Source: Bacteroidota bacterium (GTDB taxonomy: Bacteria > Bacteroidota > Ignavibacteria > Ignavibacteriales > Ignavibacteriaceae). From it: 64,000 nt of DNA. The position numbers and the translations under genes are program-made. The stretch is from assembly GCA_021813585.1 (NCBI GenBank), contig JAKAJV010000102.1, forward strand, positions 80,685-144,684. Direction: 5' to 3'. Under the pieces are notes generated by a model. That model saw only the letters and a list, made by a program, of their open reading frames with translations, ran no database searches and was not told where the DNA came from. Of the stretch, positions 51,453 to 60,764 are shown in pieces; position 1 is the stretch's first letter; each line of letters opens with the position of its first letter.

Positions 51453-54401
51453 TTAGAATTGCCATTTAAGTCCGAGTTCTGCCGTTAAATCGTAATACTG
51501 CTCAGAAGTTGGAACACCGCCAACCGGAATTATGCTTACATCCTTTGCACCGGTAATATTATTTATGTTAGCAAACAGCTGAACCCCGTACCAAGGCAGC
51601 CCCTGCTTTATCGAGACGTCCCATCTTGTAGATGCTGATGTTTGTGCTCTTAACTGCGGCCAGAAGTTTGGCCCGGTAAAAATATCTGACTGGTAAAGCA
51701 TCGCTATGCGAATTGAGAAGTCTTTATAATCAAATCCGAAAGACACGTTAAGAATATTATCCGGCTGATAAATGAGCCGGTCTGTAAAAGAAGTATCAAC
51801 ATATTTTATGGAACGGCTTGTAATCAATAAGTACGTGTACGGATATTGAGCCTTAGAAAAGATATGAGTATAGTTAATGTTGAATACCAAACCAGAAAAA
51901 GGTTCCGGCAGATACCAGAAATGCGTTTGCCAATCAAGCTCCAGTCCGTAATCGTTTACAACGTATGGATTATTTTCGTACGTACTTAAATTATAGGTAC
52001 CCTTAGGCTTGGAAGAAGAGCCCAGCAGACCATAGGGATAGTATTGTAAAATCTTATCTGCCGGTACGTAAAAAGACCACGGATAAATAAGATTATCAAT
52101 TTGTTTTAAAAATGCGCCTGCAGTAAGCAGCCCTATTGAATTATCATAAAACGAAAAGTATGCGTCATAATTTTTAGAACGCGAAGGAACAAGCTGGTAA
52201 TTGTTCCAGGCAATAAAAGTATTGCCTACATTTATTCTTGGAACTATGGCGTTAAAATCCGGATAAGCAAGTGTATTCGTATAAGAAAGTCTAACATCGA
52301 ACCAGGATACAGGCTTGTATCTTATATTTATATCCGGCAGCCAGTAACCATGGTTTTGTGTAACAGTTGTATCGTAGTGGTTATAAGCAAAGTACGATTC
52401 AGGACTCATCATTCCGCGGGCGCCGGTGTAAGTGGTTTGCAGGTTTTGATACCTTACGCCGGGTATAATTGTTACCTCCTGCCCAATATGTGCAATTGCC
52501 ATTAGGTAAAAAGCTCCTGTTTTTTCAAAGCCGGAGTAATCGTTCGTTGTAGATGCATAATTATTTTGTCCGTAATAAGCGGCAAATCCCTGGTCGGCAA
52601 TATTCTTGAGATTATTATTAAGAAGATCGGCCAACTCGGAAAGCATCCCGTAGTTAAGCGGCGAATGCATTGCGTAATCTCCATTGAGGAACTTGCCGTA
52701 ACTAAAGCTTCGGTCAACCCAGTATGTCATCTTACTTCCATCAGACTGCAGCGAGAAGTGAGGATATATCATTGAGTTATTTAGCGAATAGCCTACAAGC
52801 TGGCCGTCGAATTCATCGGTGTTATAATATCTTGTTTGATATCTGAACATCCCGCCGAATTTTATTTCTGTGTTGAAGTTATCCGAGAAGCTGTAGTTTG
52901 TTTTCAAATCCAGCGAAGCCGTATATGCCTGCTGCTTGGTAAAGCTTTTGTCGAAATAGAAAGTGTTTAAGGTCGTTAAAGAGTCTACACTCTTTGCCGC
53001 CAACGGAATACTTTGAGGATTTACATCGGGCATGTTATTAAATTGGTTTATCCCTGCCGAAGACTGCATAAAGCTTGCAGTCCACGATGCCGGATCTTTT
53101 GTCGACGAATAAGTATGCGACAGCTTTGCATCAAGCTGGAAAATGGATAACTGCTGTTTGAGGTCAAGCCCGTTAGTTATAATATCTAAAGTACTGTTTG
53201 AATGTGTTAGATTATAATTATGAACGTTGGCAGCGATATCATAATACTCGCTCCTGTTTATCGCATCTGTGGTACCGGTGCTGAAGAAGTTGCTCAGCTT
53301 AATGCTGCCTTCAGGCAATTTATAATCAATTACAAGGGCGCCGTTATAACGCTGTCTGTCCCTGGGAATATCTGCAAGCGAAAGCCCGGTAGTAATGTAT
53401 TGTGTAGTGCTGTTTCCAAGGTGGTCGTACGTTGCACCTAATTCATTTGAGCTTAAGTTTTTTCTTTCAAGGTCAGCCTGAGCAAAAATTCCAAGCTTAT
53501 CATTAAAGAATCTATCCTCAACGCTGCCTACATACTTGTAATTGTTGTATCTGTTGTATGCATCGGGCAGGTTGTTGTACCCTCCTTGAACAAGTAAATT
53601 AATAACCGGAACACCGGGAGCTTTTACCTTTGCTTCACGGAGCTCAAAGTTCACGGTACCTCCAAGTACATCGGCATTCATATCCGGTGTAACTGTTTTC
53701 GAAACCTGTATACCTTCAAGCATGTTTGAAGAAATCATGCTTAAGTCAGTACTGCGGTTATTAGCATCAGCCGAGGAAATTTTAATTCCATCAATCGTTA
53801 TCTCGTTGTATTTAGGCTGTAGCCCCCGTATAACAACGTAGTCGGCTTCTCCCCCGCTTCTTAACAAGGAAACACCGGGCAATCTTCCTACAGATTCCGC
53901 AGCGTTGGCATCCGGCAGCTCTTGAATCTTTGCAGCCGAAACTACATTTATAATTTGGTTTGATGAAAGTTGCTGGTTAATTGCCTGCGTTTGTCCGCTT
54001 GCCTGGGCAGTTACCACAACTTCCTTACCTTTAAGGCTAACGGGCTCAAGACTAAAATTAAGTATCAGCTTTTCGCCTTCCTTAATTGTCTTTCTTATTT
54101 TCTCGGATTTATAACCTATATATGTAGTACTAATAACATAGGTACCGGGGATAACATTATGGATTGAATATTTTCCATTTAAATCCGTTGCTGTGCCCAT
54201 GCTTGTGCCTTCAAGAATGACGTTGGCGCCAACCAATGGCTCTCCGGTTTTGGCATCTTTAACAAGACCTTCGATTGTTGAAGAAGATGCAAAGACCTTA
54301 ACAGCCATTAATACAATGGCAAATATTATTACGCTTGTAACAGTAACATACCGGCTCATTTTATCTAATTTTCCTTTTTTTTGATTTAGTCTATTCTTCA
54401 T
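51453..54401 (-). CDS. TonB-dependent receptor with carboxypeptidase-like N-terminal domain
   Basis: A 982-residue outer-membrane receptor. The start at 54401 gives an 18-residue basic region before the signal helix; Met15 at 54359 is an alternative. After the signal comes a carboxypeptidase-regulatory-like domain (about 42-130; TIEGLVKDAKTGEPLVGANVILEGTSMG), then the plug (about 135-245; VVVTAQASGQTQAINQQ, NAAESVGRLPGVSLLRSGG, VVIRGLQPKYNEITIDGIKI) and a barrel ending LTAELGLKWQF. The GRLPGVSL plug type is common among receptors for complex glycans. It starts two bases after the stop of the MetX-like hydrolase gene. No SusD gene is present. Confidence 0.92.
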   Translation of the reverse strand: MKNRLNQKKGKLDKMSRYVTVTSVIIFAIVLMAVKVFASSSTIEGLVKDAKTGEPLVGANVILEGTSMGTATDLNGKYSIHNVIPGTYVISTTYIGYKSEKIRKTIKEGEKLILNFSLEPVSLKGKEVVVTAQASGQTQAINQQLSSNQIINVVSAAKIQELPDANAAESVGRLPGVSLLRSGGEADYVVIRGLQPKYNEITIDGIKISSADANNRSTDLSMISSNMLEGIQVSKTVTPDMNADVLGGTVNFELREAKVKAPGVPVINLLVQGGYNNLPDAYNRYNNYKYVGSVEDRFFNDKLGIFAQADLERKNLSSNELGATYDHLGNSTTQYITTGLSLADIPRDRQRYNGALVIDYKLPEGSIKLSNFFSTGTTDAINRSEYYDIAANVHNYNLTHSNSTLDIITNGLDLKQQLSIFQLDAKLSHTYSSTKDPASWTASFMQSSAGINQFNNMPDVNPQSIPLAAKSVDSLTTLNTFYFDKSFTKQQAYTASLDLKTNYSFSDNFNTEIKFGGMFRYQTRYYNTDEFDGQLVGYSLNNSMIYPHFSLQSDGSKMTYWVDRSFSYGKFLNGDYAMHSPLNYGMLSELADLLNNNLKNIADQGFAAYYGQNNYASTTNDYSGFEKTGAFYLMAIAHIGQEVTIIPGVRYQNLQTTYTGARGMMSPESYFAYNHYDTTVTQNHGYWLPDINIRYKPVSWFDVRLSYTNTLAYPDFNAIVPRINVGNTFIAWNNYQLVPSRSKNYDAYFSFYDNSIGLLTAGAFLKQIDNLIYPWSFYVPADKILQYYPYGLLGSSSKPKGTYNLSTYENNPYVVNDYGLELDWQTHFWYLPEPFSGLVFNINYTHIFSKAQYPYTYLLITSRSIKYVDTSFTDRLIYQPDNILNVSFGFDYKDFSIRIAMLYQSDIFTGPNFWPQLRAQTSASTRWDVSIKQGLPWYGVQLFANINNITGAKDVSIIPVGGVPTSEQYYDLTAELGLKWQF

Positions 54402-54403
54402 AT

Positions 54404-55435
54404 TTAATGACTACTTAAAAATTTGTTTATTGCGGAGTCAACCTTTTCCGCTTCACAGCCCGCCCCGAAATGGCCGCAGTCGTTGTTTAGCACAAGCGGC
54501 TTTACGAGTATAAGCTTTGCAAAGTCCAAAGCCGGATGCGGATTAACCATATGATCTTGCATGGATGAAATAATCAAGACTTTGGCTTTAACAACTGCCG
54601 CAGCCTTTCCCATATTATTATCAAATGGCGCGGATACGTTCTGGTTGATCATAGCAACAAGCTGGCTCATCCAGTTATAAGTATTAAAAACCTTTGTGTA
54701 TTGGCTCTCCGTGGCTTTAAGAAATTTCGGAAATTCTTCGGGAGTTAGGTGCTTTACAAAATAATCAGGCGTCTGCAGATTCAACGCATGAATTGCAACC
54801 ACAGCATTCTTTATTGATTCTTCCGAGGCATTGCAGCTTAAGCCTTCCTTAATTGTAAGAAGCTCTGCATTCCACAGCAACAGGTCGTTCGAAGTCATTT
54901 TAGGTGAGCCTACAATTGTAATGGCTTTGTCCATAAAATCCGGGTAAGAAACAATCCATTGAAACGCTTGCATTCCTCCCATTGAGCTGCCCATTACGCA
55001 GAAGACATGCTTAAGTCCGAGCGTCTTAGTTGCTAGTTCATACTCGGTGTTTACCATATCTCTTATATTGAATTCCGGGAATTGATCGTTAGGCTGAAGT
55101 TTACTGTTTGAAGGAGATGAAGAGACGCCGTTTCCGAGAGCATCGATAGCAACGATAAAGTATTTGGTAGTGTCCGCCATACCTCCGCGCCCCATCGAGC
55201 TTAACAAATCATGAGATGTACCGCCGAACCAGGTCGGGAAAAGAATTACGTTTGATTTCTCTTCGTTAAGCTTGCCGCAAGTTCTGTAGCCGATAATGCA
55301 GTCTTTTATTACACTGCCGCTTTCAAGCTTAAAGTTTCCAAGGTGAGCAAATTTTTGTGAAGGCTGTGCATAACTTAATAACGGCAGAAAAATTATTAAG
55401 AGAAAATAAATCGACATCCTGTAAAATTTTTCCAT
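54404..55435 (-). CDS. Secreted alpha/beta hydrolase of the homoserine O-acetyltransferase (MetX) family
   Basis: A 343-residue alpha/beta-hydrolase with MetX-type sequence throughout: LESGSVIKDCIIGYRTCGKLN, ILFPTWFGGTSHD, the nucleophile elbow VMGSSMGGMQAFQW, a catalytic aspartate in SSMQDHMVNP and the final histidine in NDCGHFGAGCE. Unlike true MetX it carries a signal peptide (MSIYFLLIIFLPLLSYAQ), so it acts in the periplasm, where methionine biosynthesis does not occur. It is encoded between a GH2 enzyme and a TonB receptor, so removal of acyl (for example acetyl) groups from the glycan is a plausible role. AAGGA supports the start. Confidence 0.85.
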   Translation of the reverse strand: MEKFYRMSIYFLLIIFLPLLSYAQPSQKFAHLGNFKLESGSVIKDCIIGYRTCGKLNEEKSNVILFPTWFGGTSHDLLSSMGRGGMADTTKYFIVAIDALGNGVSSSPSNSKLQPNDQFPEFNIRDMVNTEYELATKTLGLKHVFCVMGSSMGGMQAFQWIVSYPDFMDKAITIVGSPKMTSNDLLLWNAELLTIKEGLSCNASEESIKNAVVAIHALNLQTPDYFVKHLTPEEFPKFLKATESQYTKVFNTYNWMSQLVAMINQNVSAPFDNNMGKAAAVVKAKVLIISSMQDHMVNPHPALDFAKLILVKPLVLNNDCGHFGAGCEAEKVDSAINKFLSSH

Positions 55436-55502
55436 TTAATTTTTCCTTTAACCTAATTTTACTTTTCACTTACGCACTTATTCTAATAATTAACCGGTAC
55501 TA

Positions 55503-55520
55503 ATGAATTTGAAAATTCAT
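55503..55520. repeat. Small inverted repeat upstream of the MetX-like gene
   Basis: ATGAATTT (55503-55510) and AAATTCAT (55513-55520) are exact reverse complements around GA. It lies about 70 bp upstream of the MetX-like gene's start in a 158-bp gap, so it could be an operator or a chance AT-rich palindrome. Confidence 0.35.
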
Positions 55521-55593
55521 ACATCCTTGGCTGGTTTAATTTTTTTAAATTGAACTGCAAGCACGCCGGTATTTATATTATTATCTCCCGTTA

Positions 55594-58407
55594 CTACTCA
55601 TTACCAACAACAACTTTAAACCCTGCGCTGCCTGCTTCTTTTTTAGCAAATCTTGCTTCAACATTCCTCTCTTCGCCGGGGAAGAGTGTTATAAAATTAT
55701 CTTGCCAATAGGTTGGAAGTATTTCCTCGTTATCATCTTTCCTCACTATTGCAAGCCTGTTCATAAAAGAAAGCTTATCTGTTGAGTTCTTTACCTTTGC
55801 GCGAACAACGTATTCCTGTCCTTCTTCTTTTACTGAATACGTCAGCTCCGGCTTGGTATATTCTAAATGAGATAATTCTGAAAAATTCTCACTAGCCTTT
55901 TCAGAACCGGCTACTTCGCTGGATGATTCCCAGTAAAGGTTGCTTGAAAGAGCCTTGCCATTTTTGTTTACCAGTTCCAGCTTCACAAAATACACCGGAG
56001 TAATTTTGGACAGCTTTGGTATGTTGAATACATCCTGGTAACGGCTCGGGTCAACATTTATTTCTTCGGAGCGTTCCCATCTTGTCTTCAAATTAAAATC
56101 AATAATTTTAGCCCTTACAGTCAGGCCATTAAAATTTTTATAGTAAGTGTTTATGACCGATACCTCAAAATCATTTGCATTCAACTGAATATGCAGCGGT
56201 TCGCACGCCTTCTTTGCACAGTAATAGCTTGCATTAGGATTCAGGAACCAATCGTATAATTGCCATAAAATATCCGGGTAGCTGGAATTCAATTTCCATA
56301 TCATAATTCCGCTTGTAACGTCCCACATTCTTGAGTTAGCCGCTTCAAACATTGCACGGTAGCTGTCTGCATTTACAATCTGGGCTATCCGTGCGTAATC
56401 GGAAACACTCTTTGTCTGGTAGCCGTATATATTTCTGATTGCTTCGTCATAAGTTTTATAAGCGTAGCCGCCTACATCCCATGCGCCGTGTTCTGCCCAG
56501 ACACTGTCAAGCGGAAAATAAGCAGTCGACTCGTCGCTCCCCGCATTGAATATAAACTTCTTTATGCTGCTCAAAGTTGGAACCGACGGAACTCCTAATT
56601 CATCTCTGAACATTTGTCCTTCGGCTGTATCTATCAGATTAAAAAAGTAAGAATAAGGATGCCATGAATAGCCCGGCGCACCTTTATCAGTTACGCCGAG
56701 AGGCAGTTCATGTTTAATATAAGGAGTAATTTTTTCCCAGTCCCACCATATGCTTGAAGAAGGAATAAAGGGTCTGGAGTTATCCAGCTCTTTTAAATCG
56801 CTTTTAAGAGCAAGATAAAGATCCGGTCCCGGTACGTTTTCATTTTCTGCGCACCAGATTACGAGGCTCGGATGGTTCCTGTATCTTAAAATTATATCGC
56901 GCTCATTTTCAATTGCTAATAGATGATCAAGCGGCAGGTATGCGGACTTTGTTCCCGGCACTGTAATCCAGCATTGATAAAAAGTTTCCCACAACATCAA
57001 TCCGTACTTGTCGCATGCCTCCATAAAATCTTCCGGCGGTGAGGGCATGTCTTCACTCGCTACCATGTTCATGTTGGCATCCGCAAGCAGTCGAGCTTCA
57101 TCGTATATTCTTTCTTTGTTCATATCGAGCAGCATGTCTGGCTGCAGCCATCCGCCTTTGCAAAATATTCTTTTTCCGTTTATATAGAATACCCTTCCGT
57201 AATCGCCGTTAAGCTCACGGATTTTGTTTTCGACCTGTCTGATTCCGAATAAAACATTTTTCTCATCGGAAATTTTTCCATCTTGTTCAAAAGTAAGTTT
57301 AAGATTGTGAAGGTATTGTTCACCATATCCATTTGGCCACCAGAGATGCGGATTCTTTATTGTTAGCTGAGCAATATCCTTGTAGCTCAAACTCACAGTA
57401 ACTGAGCTGTTAGCCGGTACATTAACTTCCTTCTCGAAGTTTATGCTTTTCATACTGCCGGAAAATTCTTTTACGTAGTCTCCCATGTTCACGTTTGTCA
57501 ATAAGTCTATTTTCCCTTTCAATAACCCTGTTTGAGCTTTGCCGCTGGTATTATCAAGTGTTGCACTGATTGTAAGGTAAGCTGTAGTCGTATCAGGTAA
57601 CGGCAGACTTGTAACGATATAAGGATTTACGATATTGACGTTGCCTGTAAAAGTAAGATAAACGTCTTGGTAAATTCCCGTATTTCTGTCTCTAACCGGC
57701 AGTGCGCAGTCCCACCCCCCAGATATTTTAAGAGTTTCATCCTTAAATAAATCTTCAGCAGGACCGCGGTTGTTTCCCAAAGCCTTAAATTGCGTCCCCG
57801 GTATTCCGGGATGATCTACCGGAAAAATTTTTACGGCTAAATAATTTGTCTCTTCCTTTTTAACATAGCTTGTAATGTTGTATTTAAATCTCCTGAACAT
57901 GCCTGCCATTTCAGCCGAGTCTGCTATCCTTGTTCCGTTAAGCCATAATTCTCCGCGATAGTTTATGCCGTCAAAATTCAACCAGACTTGCTTACCTATT
58001 TCATTAGCCGGAAGTTCAAATTTTGTTATGAACCAATAAGGCTTCTTCCATGGGTTCTCATGGTTCGGCAGATAGCTGTACTTTGCAAGATTATGCTCGG
58101 CATTAAACTTGTCTGAAATATCCGGTATTAAATAGTTGTTCATACCTAATCTCGGATCCGGATAAACTCCGTTCTTAACTAATCCGTTTAACACCGTGGT
58201 AGGAACTGTTACGTTGTACCATCCGCTTTGTACAAAATTCCCGGTAGAAATTTCTTTACCGCTTGCTTGTACTAAAACAGTGGACTTTAACTGCCAGTTC
58301 TTTAACGGCATTTTGGAATCTTTTAAACTACCGGTTTCCTGTCCAAACAAATATTGAATACCTGCAGTTATAAAAATGAAGAGAAGAATTCCTTTAGCTA
58401 TTTTCAT
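55594..58407 (-). CDS. Secreted GH2 exo-glycosidase, beta-mannosidase/exo-glucosaminidase-like
   Basis: A 937-residue GH2 enzyme with a signal peptide (KGILLFIFITAGIQYLFGQ). The layout is the usual jelly-roll (SGWYNVTVPTTVLNGLVKNG, KPYWFITKFELP), Ig-like domains, a TIM barrel, and a C-terminal Ig-like domain. Predicted catalytic residues are E523 (CAENENVP) as acid/base and E603 (FRDELGVPS) as nucleophile. Here both are glutamate, unlike the D481 of the GH2 gene at 42426, so the two enzymes probably differ in substrate. The overall sequence resembles exo-glucosaminidase and mannosylglycoprotein endo-beta-mannosidase types. It acts in the periplasm. Confidence 0.85.
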   Translation of the reverse strand: MKIAKGILLFIFITAGIQYLFGQETGSLKDSKMPLKNWQLKSTVLVQASGKEISTGNFVQSGWYNVTVPTTVLNGLVKNGVYPDPRLGMNNYLIPDISDKFNAEHNLAKYSYLPNHENPWKKPYWFITKFELPANEIGKQVWLNFDGINYRGELWLNGTRIADSAEMAGMFRRFKYNITSYVKKEETNYLAVKIFPVDHPGIPGTQFKALGNNRGPAEDLFKDETLKISGGWDCALPVRDRNTGIYQDVYLTFTGNVNIVNPYIVTSLPLPDTTTAYLTISATLDNTSGKAQTGLLKGKIDLLTNVNMGDYVKEFSGSMKSINFEKEVNVPANSSVTVSLSYKDIAQLTIKNPHLWWPNGYGEQYLHNLKLTFEQDGKISDEKNVLFGIRQVENKIRELNGDYGRVFYINGKRIFCKGGWLQPDMLLDMNKERIYDEARLLADANMNMVASEDMPSPPEDFMEACDKYGLMLWETFYQCWITVPGTKSAYLPLDHLLAIENERDIILRYRNHPSLVIWCAENENVPGPDLYLALKSDLKELDNSRPFIPSSSIWWDWEKITPYIKHELPLGVTDKGAPGYSWHPYSYFFNLIDTAEGQMFRDELGVPSVPTLSSIKKFIFNAGSDESTAYFPLDSVWAEHGAWDVGGYAYKTYDEAIRNIYGYQTKSVSDYARIAQIVNADSYRAMFEAANSRMWDVTSGIMIWKLNSSYPDILWQLYDWFLNPNASYYCAKKACEPLHIQLNANDFEVSVINTYYKNFNGLTVRAKIIDFNLKTRWERSEEINVDPSRYQDVFNIPKLSKITPVYFVKLELVNKNGKALSSNLYWESSSEVAGSEKASENFSELSHLEYTKPELTYSVKEEGQEYVVRAKVKNSTDKLSFMNRLAIVRKDDNEEILPTYWQDNFITLFPGEERNVEARFAKKEAGSAGFKVVVGNE

Positions 58408-58433
58408 TTTGTTCTCAAAATATTTTATTCAAT

Positions 58434-59369
58434 CTACACATTATTAAGAGCCAGGGAAGCGGCGCCGATAAACCCGGCATTTGCACCAAGGTTTGCACAC
58501 ACTACCTTCGTTCTTTCAGCCGGGGTTGGGCATAGATGCTTGCGCAGTTCTTTTTCCATTCGGGATGAAAAAAACTTGTAGGCATTGGATATCGAGCCTC
58601 CTAATATTACTATATCCGGATCGATTAAATTAACCGACCACGACAGCGCTACAGCCAGATGCGTGCCGAATTCTTCCCAAGTTTTTAATGCATCCGGATC
58701 GCCTTTTTCTGCTAATTGTGAAATCTCTAAGGCTGTTTTATCAGCCGTTTGCTGCGCCTTACCAGCATTGCAAATAACTTTATAAATTTTGGAAACGCCG
58801 GAGCCGGAAACGTAATCTTCTATTGTTCCGTCAAGATACGGCGAGGGCCAAATTTCTGCCGCCGAATCCGTTGAGCCGTTAAGTATTTTTTTATCCATAA
58901 CAATTGCGCATCCGATGCCGGTACCTAAAGTAAATCCAACTATGCTGTTCATTCCCTTGCCGCTTCCGAAAAGTGCTTCGCCGTATATCAAGCAGTTTGC
59001 GTCATTGTTCATATAAACCGGCAGCGGAAAGAATCCTTCAACCATTTTTTTCAAAGGATAAAAATGCATCGTCGGCAACTGCGGACATTCGAGAATAACT
59101 CCATTTTTTATGTCTATCGGACCGGTTACTCCTAATCCGATTCCTTCAACTTTATATTTTTCAGAATTGACCGCTAAGCGGGAAGAATCTATTTTCTTCA
59201 AAACTCCTTCAATTGAATCCGTTACTCTTTTAAATATTTTACCGGAATCATCATTAGCATTAGTTGAGACTTTTACCGGCTCGCATACCATTTCGCCTTT
59301 ATCATTCATTGCACCGGTTAGAATTTTCGTCCCTCCGAAATCGACTCCTATGTAAATCTTTTCACTCAT
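58434..59369 (-). CDS. ROK-family sugar kinase
   Basis: A 311-residue ROK-fold protein. The frame is open to 59408, but the Met at 59369 (MSEKIYIGVDFGG) is preferred: the longer form begins in an intergenic repeat and has a poor start. Visible features are the ATP phosphate-binding GVDFGGTKI, the sugar-site NNDANC and GFTLGTGIGCAIVM. The usual ROK zinc motif (histidine and a C-x-C-G cluster after the second glycine loop) is missing; instead the region reads GSTDSAAEIWPSPYLDG. It probably phosphorylates a hexose or hexosamine in the cytoplasm, matching the neighbouring SIS protein gene. Confidence 0.88.
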   Translation of the reverse strand: MSEKIYIGVDFGGTKILTGAMNDKGEMVCEPVKVSTNANDDSGKIFKRVTDSIEGVLKKIDSSRLAVNSEKYKVEGIGLGVTGPIDIKNGVILECPQLPTMHFYPLKKMVEGFFPLPVYMNNDANCLIYGEALFGSGKGMNSIVGFTLGTGIGCAIVMDKKILNGSTDSAAEIWPSPYLDGTIEDYVSGSGVSKIYKVICNAGKAQQTADKTALEISQLAEKGDPDALKTWEEFGTHLAVALSWSVNLIDPDIVILGGSISNAYKFFSSRMEKELRKHLCPTPAERTKVVCANLGANAGFIGAASLALNNV

Positions 59370-59428
59370 TATATTCTCATTATTCTTAGTTCTTAATTCA
59401 TTATTCATATTACGTAATTAACAACGTT

Positions 59429-59500
59429 TGGAGTAAAGGAGTGTCGGAATATTGGAGTAAATTGATCAGTTCCATTACTCCAAAACTCCATTACTCCAAG
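59429..59500. repeat. Dispersed intergenic inverted repeat, copy 3
   Basis: TGGAGTAAAGGAGTG and TTGGAGTAAATTG are followed by TTCCATTACTCC, then CTCCATTACTCCA. It sits between the MFS transporter and ROK genes and shares its units with copies at 36045-36115 and 42273-42369. TTCGTCATTCGTCATTC follows at about 59525, a short tandem repeat. Confidence 0.7.
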
Positions 59501-59542
59501 AAAGCTTATATCATGTGTTCCATATTCGTCATTCGTCATTCT

Positions 59543-60757
59543 TTATTCCACATCTAATTTTCCTTTGCCCCATACGGCAAGAGAAAACACGTATCCGAAT
59601 GCAATCAGGTTAATTGCCATAGCCCAATGCATGCCTGCGAAACCTCCTACTGCGCCAACAAGCCAACCTATAAAAGCACCACCTACTATTGCAGTACCTA
59701 GTATTCCGGATATAGTTCCGTGGTTGCTATCAAAGCTGTTTACCGCCGCACTAAATATCGAAGTGAAGGATGCGCAGGTAAAGTAGCCTACCAGAGCAAA
59801 TGCAACTAAGGATACATTCGTGCTTCCAAAGATTGCTATTACCAAAAAGATGATTGTACCGAGGCTGTGAAAAATGAAAATCTTCTTCTCGCTTATGTAC
59901 TTCATCATTGGTGAAATAATGAGCCTCCCAAAAGCCTGGAACAGCCAAAATAACGCTACTACTAATGCAGACTTTGAAGGAAACGCTGCATTCCAGATTG
60001 TACCTGTTTTCCAGAAAGAATCCTGAGCACCAACATTATGAATCTTGTCCATGAAGATTAATATGTATGACGAAGTCCCGACTTCTGCACCAACGTATAA
60101 AAATATTCCTAAGCTGTAAAACAGAATAACCGGATTTTTGATAAGCGAAGCGACCTGGGCAATTCTAATTCTCTCTTCATCAAGGATATGCACTTCCGGG
60201 AACTTAGCTAAGAACAACAGCACAAGCAGCACCGCGTTGATAATACCAAATAGAAGATATACACTGCTCCACGATAAGCCGTCGCTCTCAACAAGCGGAA
60301 CCAACAGAGGGCTGATTGCATAACCTAAAGCTCCGATGCCGATTATTGCCGTCAAGTTTGCAGTATAACGGGAAGCAGCGTCCAGTTCACGAATGAAGGG
60401 ATTACCCGCTGTTTGAATAGCGGTAACCCCAATCCCAATCGTGAATATCATTAGTATTATTATTATGTAATTGTTTGTTAGGTAAAAAAGAAAACTGCCA
60501 AGGGTCATCAGCACCATCCCAAGCAGCAGTACAAACCTTGCACCCATTCTATCCATGGCTATACCGAACGGGATGGAAAAAAGACCATAGGCAAGGTAAA
60601 ATGCAAAAGGCAGAAGCGCTGCTATCTGAAGCGATAGATTAAACTCAGACTGGAATTTATCGATTATAACTCCGATAACTGCGGTAACCAGACCGAATGC
60701 TACATACATCAGAATTGTAATCGTCAACAGATATTTGTTTTTTCTAATTGTACTCAT
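59543..60757 (-). CDS. Sugar transporter, MFS (FucP/NagP-like FHS type)
   Basis: A 404-residue inner-membrane protein with twelve predicted membrane segments. The IGIGVTAIQTAGNPFIREL stretch corresponds to the conserved QxxxNP(Y/F) motif of FucP/NagP-type sugar-proton symporters, and the first loop SIPFGIAMDRMGARFVLLLG is the usual MFS A-motif. Several Bacteroidetes use NagP-like members to import N-acetylglucosamine, so a hexosamine or related monosaccharide is a fair guess. It is encoded between SIS and ROK genes, i.e. uptake, phosphorylation and isomerisation side by side. Confidence 0.87.
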   Translation of the reverse strand: MSTIRKNKYLLTITILMYVAFGLVTAVIGVIIDKFQSEFNLSLQIAALLPFAFYLAYGLFSIPFGIAMDRMGARFVLLLGMVLMTLGSFLFYLTNNYIIIILMIFTIGIGVTAIQTAGNPFIRELDAASRYTANLTAIIGIGALGYAISPLLVPLVESDGLSWSSVYLLFGIINAVLLVLLFLAKFPEVHILDEERIRIAQVASLIKNPVILFYSLGIFLYVGAEVGTSSYILIFMDKIHNVGAQDSFWKTGTIWNAAFPSKSALVVALFWLFQAFGRLIISPMMKYISEKKIFIFHSLGTIIFLVIAIFGSTNVSLVAFALVGYFTCASFTSIFSAAVNSFDSNHGTISGILGTAIVGGAFIGWLVGAVGGFAGMHWAMAINLIAFGYVFSLAVWGKGKLDVE

Positions 60758-60764
60758 ATTTGTT

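Noticed and set aside
59380..59408. Upstream start for the ROK gene
   Set aside because: The first 13 residues come from a low-complexity ATTCTTA-type spacer and the start lacks a ribosome site; Met at 59369 fits ROK proteins better.
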